A stretch of 23,962 nucleotides of DNA. It comes from Aalborgiella sp043775055. Its GTDB lineage: Bacteria > Pseudomonadota > Gammaproteobacteria > Burkholderiales > Burkholderiaceae_C. This document shows positions 1 to 6,622 of the stretch, one piece after another; the first letter of the stretch is position 1, and every line of letters begins with the position of its first letter. A program made the position numbers and the translations under genes. Below the pieces are notes generated by a model. It was not told the origin of the DNA, searched no databases, and saw only the letters and a list, made by a program, of their open reading frames with translations. The stretch covers positions 1 to 23,962 of the forward strand of contig JAYVSU010000136.1 in NCBI GenBank assembly GCA_043775055.1, read 5' to 3'.

Positions 1-1805
1 GTGACCGAATAAGCCGCCACGGGTTCAGCACCGTCCGTTTGGGGTAACGACTTCTCTAGCGTCCACGTTTGTGCATGAAAAGCGGCAACGCTGGGCCTAT
101 GTGCTATTGAAATAATAGCGCCTTTGGCAACATTCACCGCGGTTAGAAGCCGTTTGTACAGTGTATTCTCAGCCTCAACATCCAAAGCACTGGTAGCTTC
201 ATCTGCAAAAATCCATTGTGGTTTTTTGAGAAAAACGCGTGCAATGGCCAAACGCTGTTGCTCACCACCCGACAATATTTGTCCCCAAGCATCGTCTTCG
301 TCCAAACGACTGGCAAGCTGTGGCAACAAGGCATCTTGCAGAGCGGTTTGCAGCATGGCATCGGTATAGCTGGCTGCGGGCTCAGGGTAGGCCAATGCAT
401 CGCGCAAGCTGCCGTTCGGAAAGTACGGGCGCTGTGGAATAAACATCGCATTGGCTGGCAAGTGAATATGGCCCTTGGCGAATGGCCAAATGCCAGCGAT
501 AGCTCTGAACAGGGTCGATTTGCCGCTGCCCGATGGGCCACTGAGCAAAATAGCGTCGCCAGCCTGCGCTTTGAGCGTGGCATGCGCGAGCAAGACTTGA
601 CCGCTTGGCAATGCCAAAGTCAAGTCGTCTGCAGTCAAGGTGTTTGAGTTTCCTATTTGTGCCGTTTGCGTCGTTTGCGTCGTTTTCGCTGTGGCAGCGC
701 TGGTCGACAAGGCCTCACTCGCTGTCATGCTTTCGTCAAAACTGGTCAGGCGGTCGGTGGTGGCGCGCCAGCTGGCCAAGCTACTGTAGCTGTCAACAAA
801 CCAGCTGAGTGAGTTCTGCACTTGCCCAAAAGCACTGGAAATTTGTATCAACTCGCCTAAAGCGATGGCACCACTGAAAAATCTCGGAGACGCCACCACA
901 AAAGGGAAAATAATGGCAGCTTGCCCAAAAAAGCTGGTGAACCAAATCAAGTTCTTTTGCGAGCGAACCAAGCTCAAGTAATTGGTAAGCACATGGTCAA
1001 AACGCCCCGTGAGTTGTTGTTGCTCAACATGCTCGCCTTTGTCTAAGGCAATAGCCTCGCTGTATTCACGCACGCGCACCATGTGATGTCGAAAATCTGC
1101 TTCATATTTTTGTTGTAAAAAGTTCAACTTGATCTGAGGCTTACCAATGTAGTGCGTCAGCACGCTGCCTACGACGCAGTAAGCAACGGCTGCCCACAGC
1201 ATGTAGCCAGGAATGGTGTATTGCTGCGCGCCAATATGAAACGAAACTGCGCCAGAGATAGCCCACAAAATACCCACAAAGCTGACCAACGTCACGACAG
1301 AATTCAACAAACCCATGCACAAAGACACGGTAGCGGATGTGAACTGGTTAACGTCTTCAGAGATGCGTTGGTCAGGGTTATCAGGCGTGTTGGGGCTAGA
1401 TGCAGCTTGCGTATAGCGAAGCAATTCCAGTTTATAAAAAGTCTGTTGATGCAACCAGCGGCTCAAATACTGAGCTGTCATCCACTTGCGCCAGCGTAAT
1501 TCGAAGCTTTGCGTCAGATAGAACTTGTAAACCGTGATCACAATGCTGCCAAACGCAAGGTAGCTGAAGCGGGTTAATTGTTCCCAAAATACTTTTTCGT
1601 CTTTATTTTGCAGGGAGTCATAAAAAATGCGATTCCAATCGTTGAACTGCACCGCCATGTAGACAACCGCAAGATTGAGCAGCACGATGATCAACAAGTA
1701 GCCGCGTGCCAGCCATTTTTCTTCAGATTGAAAATACGGCAACGACAACTTCGTTACCCGCCGAATAAACTCACCAAAGTGCTTAAATTTTGATAGCAAA
1801 CTCAT
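1..1805 (-). CDS. SbmA/BacA/YddA-type ABC transporter, fused membrane and ATPase domains (3' end outside window)
   Basis: Reading the minus strand from the ATG at 1803-1805 gives an open frame of 601 codons that reaches the left edge without a stop. Residues about 1-330 are a multi-helix membrane domain of the SbmA/BacA (ABC_membrane_2) type, including a conserved NPDQRISEDV segment near residue 145. A Thr/Gln-rich linker (about 365-380) precedes the ATPase domain: Walker A GPSGSGKST near 422, signature LSGGEQQR near 508, Walker B and D-loop FADEATSALD near 530-540, and switch histidine in SIAHR near 568. Family proteins are about 560-620 residues, so little is missing. Relatives with an ATPase domain (YddA, Rv1819c) transport peptides, cobalamin or other hydrophilic solutes; the substrate here cannot be read from sequence. 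The start codon overlaps the stop of the 5'-nucleotidase gene (ATGA), implying translational coupling. Confidence 0.88.
   Translation of the reverse strand, partial: MSLLSKFKHFGEFIRRVTKLSLPYFQSEEKWLARGYLLIIVLLNLAVVYMAVQFNDWNRIFYDSLQNKDEKVFWEQLTRFSYLAFGSIVITVYKFYLTQSFELRWRKWMTAQYLSRWLHQQTFYKLELLRYTQAASSPNTPDNPDQRISEDVNQFTSATVSLCMGLLNSVVTLVSFVGILWAISGAVSFHIGAQQYTIPGYMLWAAVAYCVVGSVLTHYIGKPQIKLNFLQQKYEADFRHHMVRVREYSEAIALDKGEHVEQQQLTGRFDHVLTNYLSLVRSQKNLIWFTSFFGQAAIIFPFVVASPRFFSGAIALGELIQISSAFGQVQNSLSWFVDSYSSLASWRATTDRLTSFDESMTASEALSTSAATAKTTQTTQTAQIGNSNTLTADDLTLALPSGQVLLAHATLKAQAGDAILLSGPSGSGKSTLFRAIAGIWPFAKGHIHLPANAMFIPQRPYFPNGSLRDALAYPEPAASYTDAMLQTALQDALLPQLASRLDEDDAWGQILSGGEQQRLAIARVFLKKPQWIFADEATSALDVEAENTLYKRLLTAVNVAKGAIISIAHRPSVAAFHAQTWTLEKSLPQTDGAEPVAAYSV
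103..119. repeat. Short palindrome GCTATT-N5-AATAGC inside the ABC transporter gene
   Basis: Perfect 6-bp inverted repeat: GCTATT at 103-108, loop GAAAT, AATAGC at 114-119. It lies in frame in the ATPase domain just before the switch histidine, where the residues fit the family, so here it may be chance codon use. The same motif recurs at 4026, 4776, 9244 and 21593. Confidence 0.45.
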
Positions 1806-2713
1806 GACAACTCGCCTTTTGTATTCGCCACGCCACTGGCCACGTGACCCGAGGGGACATGTTGTGCCGCTGAGTTAACGTGGCCGGTTTGATCGTCAAA
1901 GAAAAAATCTGGCTCAAACTCACGCAAAAACTCGCCTTTGGCCAAACCGCCCAAGAACATGGCTTCGTCGATTTCAATATTCCATTGCATCAGTGTTTTG
2001 ATGGCGCGTTCATCTGCGGGCGAACTCCTTGCCGTGACCAAAGCCGTGCGCAGGCGCATGGTAGAGGTTCCTTCTTTTTGCAAGCGATGCAGGGCTTCTA
2101 GCAAGGGCTTGAAGGGGCCGCCCGCCAAAGGGCGGTTGGCGTTGTCTTTTTCATGCTTTTGAAAGGCAGACAAGCCTTCTGTTTGAAAAACACGTTCAGC
2201 TTCATCGCTGAACAAAACGGCATCGCCATCAAAAGCGATGCGCACTTCATGAGGGTGGGCGCTACTGGCATGGGCAGATTGGGGGTAGACCTGCGCAGCG
2301 GGTACGCCAGCTTCTAAGGCCGCCTGCACGTCACTTAGATGCGTCGATAAAAACAAATTGGCATGCAAGGGTTTTAAATACCGCCACGGCGACTGTCCGC
2401 GCGTAAACGTACCCCGCAAAATGTCTAAACCGTAGTGTTGTGCAGAACGGAAAACCCGCATGCCGGAGACGGGGTCGTTCCTCGACAAAATGACGACTTC
2501 AACGCGCTTAGCACCATCGGTATTGAAAGCCAATAACTTTTTGACCAGTGAAAAAGCGACACCCGGTTTCGCAGGCACGTCCAATTGGGCGAGCTGCAAA
2601 TCCATGTACGCACGGTCATCGCCTTGTTCAAAGACTTCGTTTTCAGACTCAAAGTCAAACAAAGCACGCGAAGAGATGGCAACAACCAGTTGCCCATTTA
2701 AATTGGTAGCCAT
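1802..2713 (-). CDS. Cytosolic 5'-nucleotidase family protein (PF06189 type)
   Basis: This 303-residue protein matches the 5'-nucleotidase family related to vertebrate cytosolic NT5C1, which dephosphorylates nucleoside monophosphates. Visible marks are the N-terminal strand LVVAISSRALFDFE, a segment VVILSRNDPVSGMRVF near residues 75-90, the acidic motif IAFDGDAVLF near 155-165 (the HAD-like catalytic or metal region), VTARSSPADERA near 230, and FFFDDQTGH near 263. No signal peptide or membrane segment is visible, so a cytoplasmic location is expected. It lies 64 bp downstream of metF on the same strand, and its TGA overlaps the ATG of the ABC transporter. The family assignment is firm; the exact substrate is inference. 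Confidence 0.85.
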   Translation of the reverse strand: MATNLNGQLVVAISSRALFDFESENEVFEQGDDRAYMDLQLAQLDVPAKPGVAFSLVKKLLAFNTDGAKRVEVVILSRNDPVSGMRVFRSAQHYGLDILRGTFTRGQSPWRYLKPLHANLFLSTHLSDVQAALEAGVPAAQVYPQSAHASSAHPHEVRIAFDGDAVLFSDEAERVFQTEGLSAFQKHEKDNANRPLAGGPFKPLLEALHRLQKEGTSTMRLRTALVTARSSPADERAIKTLMQWNIEIDEAMFLGGLAKGEFLREFEPDFFFDDQTGHVNSAAQHVPSGHVASGVANTKGELS

Positions 2714-2777
2714 GGCGCGAGTTTACTGGACGCGCGCCACGCATGTTGAGGCTGTATCGCTAACCCTTGCGTTGCGC

Positions 2778-3620
2778 CTAAGGTGTCAAGCCAAGACGCT
2801 TACAAATAGCCAGCGTCGGCGCGCTTTGGTTCATGGTGTAAAAGTGAATTGCTGGCGCGCCGCCTTTGATCAGCTCTTCACACAGACTGGTCACCACATC
2901 GAGGCCAAAGGCTTTGATGGAGGCAATATCGTCGCCATACGCTTGCAGGCGCAGGCGAACCCAGCGTGGGATTTCTGCACCGCAAGCATCGCTGAAGCGC
3001 ATCAATTGCGTGGAACTGGTAATCGGCATGATGCCTGGCACGACAGGGATGTCCAAACCCAGCTTGCGGCATTCGTCCATGAAATGAAAGTAGGCCGCTG
3101 CGTTGTAAAAATACTGGGTAATCGACGAATTTGCACCGGCTTTGACCTTGGTGGAAAAGGCTTGCATGTCCGACTCGGGCGATTTTGCTTGTGGATGCAC
3201 TTCAGGGTAGCTGGCCACTTCAATGTGAAAAGCATCGCCGGTTTCGGCGCGGATGAAGCTGACCAAGTCGCTGGCGTAATGGAACTCGCCGCCGGCACCA
3301 AAGCCGCTGGGCAGGTCGCCACGCAGTGCTACCAAGCGTTTAACGCCATTGCCACGTAATTCGGCCAATTGCTCGCGCACGGTGGCTTTGGTCGCGCCAA
3401 CGCAGGAGAAGTGGGAGGCTGCAGCTACGCCTTCGGCCAAAATTTCATTGACCGTACCAAATGTACCTGCTTGGGTCGAGCCGCCTGCACCAAAAGTTAC
3501 TGAGCAAAATTGCGGCTTAAGTTGGTACAACGCTTGGCGCGCCACGCGCAGCTTGTCAGCACCTTCTGGCGTTTTAGGGGGGAAGAACTCTAGACTTAAT
3601 GGAAGTGAAGATGTTGTCAT
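2778..3620 (-). CDS. metF: 5,10-methylenetetrahydrofolate reductase
   Basis: MetF is an FAD TIM-barrel enzyme that reduces 5,10-methylene-THF to 5-methyl-THF, the methyl donor for methionine synthesis. The protein opens with SLEFFPPKTPEG, holding the glutamate equivalent to E. coli Glu28. ALRGDLP carries the Asp120 equivalent, YPEVHPQAKS follows, and SITQYFYN holds the Gln183 equivalent; it ends HFYTMN...ICKRLGL as in the family. I chose the ATG at 3618-3620 (280 residues): the frame can extend to a TTG at 3671, but those 17 residues are unlike the family and that TTG abuts the tlyA stop. No strong Shine-Dalgarno sequence precedes the ATG. It lies 47 bp behind tlyA and probably belongs to the riboswitch-led ahcY transcript. 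Confidence 0.95.
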   Translation of the reverse strand: MTTSSLPLSLEFFPPKTPEGADKLRVARQALYQLKPQFCSVTFGAGGSTQAGTFGTVNEILAEGVAAASHFSCVGATKATVREQLAELRGNGVKRLVALRGDLPSGFGAGGEFHYASDLVSFIRAETGDAFHIEVASYPEVHPQAKSPESDMQAFSTKVKAGANSSITQYFYNAAAYFHFMDECRKLGLDIPVVPGIMPITSSTQLMRFSDACGAEIPRWVRLRLQAYGDDIASIKAFGLDVVTSLCEELIKGGAPAIHFYTMNQSAPTLAICKRLGLTP

Positions 3621-3667
3621 GATGGGGCTATAGGTTTTGTGAGGCTTTTTCAGGCTAATTTCAAAGT

Positions 3668-4663
3668 TCAAGGCGCTTTTGAAGCATGAATAAAGAATTC
3701 GCGGTTACCGTCGCCGCCTTGAATCGGCGACTCCAGCCAAGCGTGAACGGTGAGCCCTTGCTCGGCATAGGCGTCGCGCAAGCGCTTTTCGACTTGCGCG
3801 TACAAAGCCGCTTCGCGCACGATGCCGCCTTTACCGACTTGGCCAAAATTGAGCTCAAACTGCGGTTTGACCAACATGACCAAACAGCCATTCGGTTTCA
3901 AGAGTGGCGCGATGGCTGGTAAGACCAAAGTTTGCGAGATGAATGACAAATCGCCCACAATCAAGTCAAATTCGGCGATAAAACCATCAAATATAGGGCT
4001 AGCCGACGTATTTGTTATTTCATTAGCTATTGATTTAGTAGCTTCTTTGATGTTGATACGCTCGTCGACTTCATCGTCAAAGTCATCGTACGCATCGTCG
4101 CCATCCAGACTCAGCATTTCTTCTTCACCATTCAAGGCGATGTCTATTGCGGCTGTAATAGCCCCAGGTTCGCGGGCGTTGAGGCGTTCGATGCTCAAAA
4201 CCCGCTCATCGGAGCGCAGTTTGTCATGCAATTGCCCAAAGCCAACGTCAATGCCGACGACGCGTTCAGCGCCCAATTGAAGCAAGCAGTCGGTAAAACC
4301 GCCCGTTGATTGGCCCACATCCAAGCAGGTGCTACCCGCGACGCTTAAACCCAAGGTCGCCAATGCGCCTTCGAGCTTCAAGCCGCCGCGCGAGACGTAA
4401 CGTGCTTCGGCATCGTTGAGGAGCTCTATTTGAGCGTCAATCGGCAAAATATCGCCGTTTTTGACGATGCGTTGCCAATACAGAGTAGAGCCGCTGGAGG
4501 TCATGGAAGCGCTCGCTGCACCAATTTCTGCGCTGGTGTTGGCACCTTGTGCGGTGTAGTGATGACCCAGTTTGAGCCACTGCACGCCACTGGCAATCAG
4601 CCGCTGCGCTTGTGCGCGGGTACTGGCTAAGCCACGGATGACGAGAAGTTGATCTGCACGCAT
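3668..4663 (-). CDS. tlyA: TlyA family S4-domain rRNA 2'-O-methyltransferase (hemolysin A family), with insertions
   Basis: The N-terminal S4 RNA-binding domain (about residues 1-85) starts MRADQLLVIRGLASTRAQAQ. A Rossmann methyltransferase domain follows, with YVSRGGLKLEGAL, the SAM-binding motif CLDVGQSTGGFTDCLLQLGA, LIVGDLSFIS, and MLVKPQFE. TlyA proteins O-methylate rRNA using SAM. At 331 residues it is about 60-80 longer than usual (250-270). Two insertions account for this: a Ser/Ala/Thr-rich one in the S4 domain (about residues 40-65) and a long acidic, low-complexity one (about 172-228) between the NARE segment and FDLIVGDLSF. The second contains a GCTATT-type palindrome. Catalytic segments look intact. 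The gene sits between ahcY and metF, as in other Burkholderiales as I recall. Confidence 0.9.
   Translation of the reverse strand: MRADQLLVIRGLASTRAQAQRLIASGVQWLKLGHHYTAQGANTSAEIGAASASMTSSGSTLYWQRIVKNGDILPIDAQIELLNDAEARYVSRGGLKLEGALATLGLSVAGSTCLDVGQSTGGFTDCLLQLGAERVVGIDVGFGQLHDKLRSDERVLSIERLNAREPGAITAAIDIALNGEEEMLSLDGDDAYDDFDDEVDERINIKEATKSIANEITNTSASPIFDGFIAEFDLIVGDLSFISQTLVLPAIAPLLKPNGCLVMLVKPQFELNFGQVGKGGIVREAALYAQVEKRLRDAYAEQGLTVHAWLESPIQGGDGNREFFIHASKAP
4026..4042. repeat. GCTATT-N5-AGTAGC palindrome inside the TlyA insertion
   Basis: GCTATT at 4026-4031, loop GATTT, AGTAGC at 4037-4042, with one G-T wobble relative to the perfect family members. It lies within the extra acidic segment of tlyA that ordinary family members lack, which suggests that part of the insertion came from this repeat family. 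Confidence 0.45.
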
Positions 4664-4687
4664 TAAGTTCTTATTTTCAAATAAAAA

Positions 4688-4725
4688 ATAGCGCTAACCG
4701 GCGTTATAGTTGCCAGTAGCGCTAT
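4688..4725. repeat. Intergenic inverted repeat ATAGCGCTA...TAGCGCTAT between ahcY and tlyA
   Basis: Perfect 9-bp arms at 4688-4696 and 4717-4725 enclose a 20-nt loop with a further GGC/GCC pairing. It lies in the 123-bp gap after ahcY and before tlyA. There is no clean T-tract on the minus strand, so it is more likely a processing or attenuation hairpin, or a dispersed repeat, than a strong terminator. ATAGCGCTA also resembles the inner part of palindromes I remember from Comamonadaceae genomes. Confidence 0.6.
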
Positions 4726-4775
4726 GTATTTAATAGCATTGTTAATTTAAATCGGATTGACTTAAGTTAATTTCT

Positions 4776-4794
4776 GCTATTGCTAATTAATAGC
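4776..4794. repeat. GCTATT-N7-AATAGC palindrome overlapping the ahcY stop codon
   Basis: Perfect arms GCTATT (4776-4781) and AATAGC (4789-4794) with a 7-nt loop. The ahcY stop codon (TAA on the minus strand, 4787-4789) lies within the element, so the hairpin forms at the very end of the coding region. Confidence 0.5.
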
Positions 4795-6334
4795 GGTATG
4801 TGTCAGTTTTGTACGGGCCAGCTTTGCTCACGCCAATGTAAGCTGCTTGCTCGTCAGACAGCACTGTCAAGACAGCGCCAACTTTGCTCAGGTGCAAACG
4901 CGCCACTTTTTCGTCCAAATGCTTAGGCAAGACATACACTTTGCCGATTTTGTATTCTTTTGGCTTGGTAAACAATTCGATTTGCGCAATCGTTTGGTTT
5001 GCAAAGCTAGAAGACATCACAAAGCTTGGGTGGCCCGTGCCGCAGCCCAAGTTCACCAAACGGCCTTTGGCCAGCAAGATGATGCGCTTGGAAGCTTTCT
5101 TGCCAGATTTCGGGAAAATCACGTGGTCAACTTGTGGCTTGATTTCTTCCCACTTGCATTTCTCTAAAGAAGCAACGTCGATTTCGTTGTCAAAATGGCC
5201 AATGTTACAAACAATGGCGTTGTTTTTCATCGCGTCCATGTGTTTGTAAGTGATGACGTTTTTGTTGCCAGTCGCAGAGACAAAAATGTCTGCTTTGTCA
5301 GCAGCGTATTCCATGGTTACGACTTTGTAGCCTTCCATAGCCGCTTGCAAGGCGTTGATTGGGTCAACTTCTGTTACCCACACTTGGGCGCTCAAAGCGC
5401 GCAAAGCTTGGGCAGAACCTTTGCCCACGTCACCGTAGCCAGCGACCAAAGCCACTTTACCGGCAATCATCACGTCGGTGGCGCGTTTGATCGCGTCAAC
5501 CAAAGACTCGCGGCAACCGTAGAGGTTGTCGAACTTAGACTTGGTCACTGAGTCGTTCACGTTGATAGCGCGCAGTTTCAAAGTGCCTTTGGCAGACATT
5601 TCGTTCAAACGCAACACGCCGGTCGTGGTTTCTTCGGTCACGCCCATGATGTTTTTCAGGCGACGGCTGTACCAAGTCGGGTCCAACTTGAGCTTGGCTT
5701 TGATGGCGTTGAACAGGCAAATCTCTTCTTCACTGCCTGGCTTAGAGATGACTTTGAGGTCTTTCTCAGCTTGTGTGCCCAAATGCATTAGCAAAGTAGC
5801 ATCGCCACCGTCGTCCAAAATCATATTCGGGCCTTCAGCAGCAGTGCCCTTTTTGCCGGTGAATTCAAAAATACGGTGCGTGTAATCCCAGTAGACTTCC
5901 AAGCTCATGCCTTTATAAGCAAAAACGGGTGTACCCGTGGCGACCAAAGCGGCAGCTGCGTGGTCTTGCGTTGAGTAAATGTTGCAAGATGCCCAGCGCA
6001 CATCCGCGCCCAGTGCTTGCAAAGTCTCAACCAACACAGCGGTTTGAATCGTCATGTGCAGGGATCCAGTGATGCGCGCACCTTTGAGCGGCTGTGCTTT
6101 CGCGAACTCTTCGCGGATGGCCATCAAACCGGGCATTTCTGTCTCGGCAATGTTCAGCTCTTTACGTCCGTAAGCGGCTTGGCTCAGGTCGGCAATAGCG
6201 TAGTCTTGTTTGGCAGCAGCAATGACAGCTTGCACCAGTGCGGTGGTTGCTGGCTTGACAGCTGGCTTTGCTGCGGGTTTAGTTGCTGGTTTTTTAGCAA
6301 CAGAAGTTGTTTTTGATTTAGCTTGCGGGTTCAT
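4787..6334 (-). CDS. ahcY: S-adenosyl-L-homocysteine hydrolase
   Basis: AhcY reversibly hydrolyses SAH to adenosine and homocysteine in the cytoplasm, removing the product that inhibits SAM-dependent methyltransferases. Family marks in order: the substrate-domain segment CNIYSTQDHAAAAL, NMILDDGGDATLL, GVTEETTTGVLRL, KSKFDNLYGCRESL with the active-site lysine, the NAD-binding glycine motif VAGYGDVGKGSAQ, NIGHFDNEID, and the C-terminal KAGPYKTDTYRY that reaches the partner subunit. The length of 515 residues exceeds the usual 430-480. Part of the excess is a Lys/Pro/Ala-rich tail at residues 1-35. The start is well supported: GGAG lies at 6344-6341, a normal distance from the ATG, and the next methionine lies inside the conserved domain. 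Expression is very likely controlled by the SAH riboswitch upstream. Confidence 0.97.
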   Translation of the reverse strand: MNPQAKSKTTSVAKKPATKPAAKPAVKPATTALVQAVIAAAKQDYAIADLSQAAYGRKELNIAETEMPGLMAIREEFAKAQPLKGARITGSLHMTIQTAVLVETLQALGADVRWASCNIYSTQDHAAAALVATGTPVFAYKGMSLEVYWDYTHRIFEFTGKKGTAAEGPNMILDDGGDATLLMHLGTQAEKDLKVISKPGSEEEICLFNAIKAKLKLDPTWYSRRLKNIMGVTEETTTGVLRLNEMSAKGTLKLRAINVNDSVTKSKFDNLYGCRESLVDAIKRATDVMIAGKVALVAGYGDVGKGSAQALRALSAQVWVTEVDPINALQAAMEGYKVVTMEYAADKADIFVSATGNKNVITYKHMDAMKNNAIVCNIGHFDNEIDVASLEKCKWEEIKPQVDHVIFPKSGKKASKRIILLAKGRLVNLGCGTGHPSFVMSSSFANQTIAQIELFTKPKEYKIGKVYVLPKHLDEKVARLHLSKVGAVLTVLSDEQAAYIGVSKAGPYKTDTYRY

Positions 6335-6430
6335 GGCTCACTCCAAATATTTAAAGTTAAATAAGTTTGAATAAATCACTGCAGCGGTGATGTAGAAGCT
6401 CTTTTGGGGAGACTCACCTCACAGAACAGT

Positions 6431-6540
6431 GGGTGAGCGCGGTTGGTGCAGTGCACTGATGCTGAGTAGTGAAACCCAATGTCAATCTGCATGCTGTCCG
6501 AGCCTCGTTCAACTGATTTGAACTGCATCGCTCCTCGGAA
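6431..6540 (-). promoter_or_regulatory. SAH riboswitch (aptamer) in the ahcY leader
   Basis: On the minus strand the leader carries the conserved SAH-aptamer blocks. CCGAG (6538-6534) pairs with CTCGG (6502-6498). Between them is a perfect hairpin GTTCAA-N5-TTGAAC. After a variable linker the block AACCGCGCTCACC follows, in which CGCTC (6439-6435) can pair with GAGCG (6532-6528) as in the pseudoknot. This matches the known betaproteobacterial SAH riboswitch upstream of ahcY, which raises expression when SAH accumulates. Downstream, GGTGAG (6418-6413) and the GTGAG next to the ribosome site (6341-6337) can each pair with CTCAC of the aptamer, a plausible switch mechanism (inference). Confidence 0.88.
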
Positions 6541-6547
6541 TGGCTTG

Positions 6548-6553
6548 ATTATA
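6548..6553 (-). promoter_or_regulatory. -10 box of the ahcY riboswitch promoter
   Basis: The minus strand reads TATAAT, a perfect -10 hexamer. It would place the transcription start near 6541, two or three bases before the first conserved aptamer base. No good -35 hexamer exists; the region where one would lie (about 6570-6577) is inside the terminator hairpin of the upstream gene. Confidence 0.6.
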
Positions 6554-6566
6554 GCAAAACAAACAA

Positions 6567-6592
6567 AAAAGCCGCACATGGGTGCGGCTTTT
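6567..6592 (-). terminator. Rho-independent terminator after the secreted-protein gene
   Basis: An 11-bp perfect stem AAAAGCCGCAC (6567-6577) / GTGCGGCTTTT (6582-6592) with a 4-nt loop. On the minus strand it is followed by a T-rich run. It ends transcription from the gene at 6623-7321 (or from the protease gene before it) and insulates the ahcY leader. Confidence 0.85.
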
Positions 6593-6622
6593 AGGGTTGT
6601 CGCTAGCTCCGACTAACTCCGT

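Noticed and set aside
143..647. Open frames on both strands within the ABC transporter gene
   Set aside because: The correct minus frame runs off the window edge and contains Walker A, signature and Walker B motifs; the others are shadows.
2460..3359. 300-residue open frame on the plus strand
   Set aside because: It lies antisense to the 5'-nucleotidase and metF genes, has no recognisable family pattern, and the minus-strand proteins are unmistakable.
3621..3671. TTG start extending MetF by 17 residues
   Set aside because: The extra residues do not resemble MetF N-termini, and the ATG at 3620 leads directly into the conserved SLEFFPPKT segment.
6376..6579. 67-residue minus-strand open frame
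   Set aside because: It covers the terminator, the -10 box and the SAH riboswitch; the conserved signal there is RNA structure, not protein.
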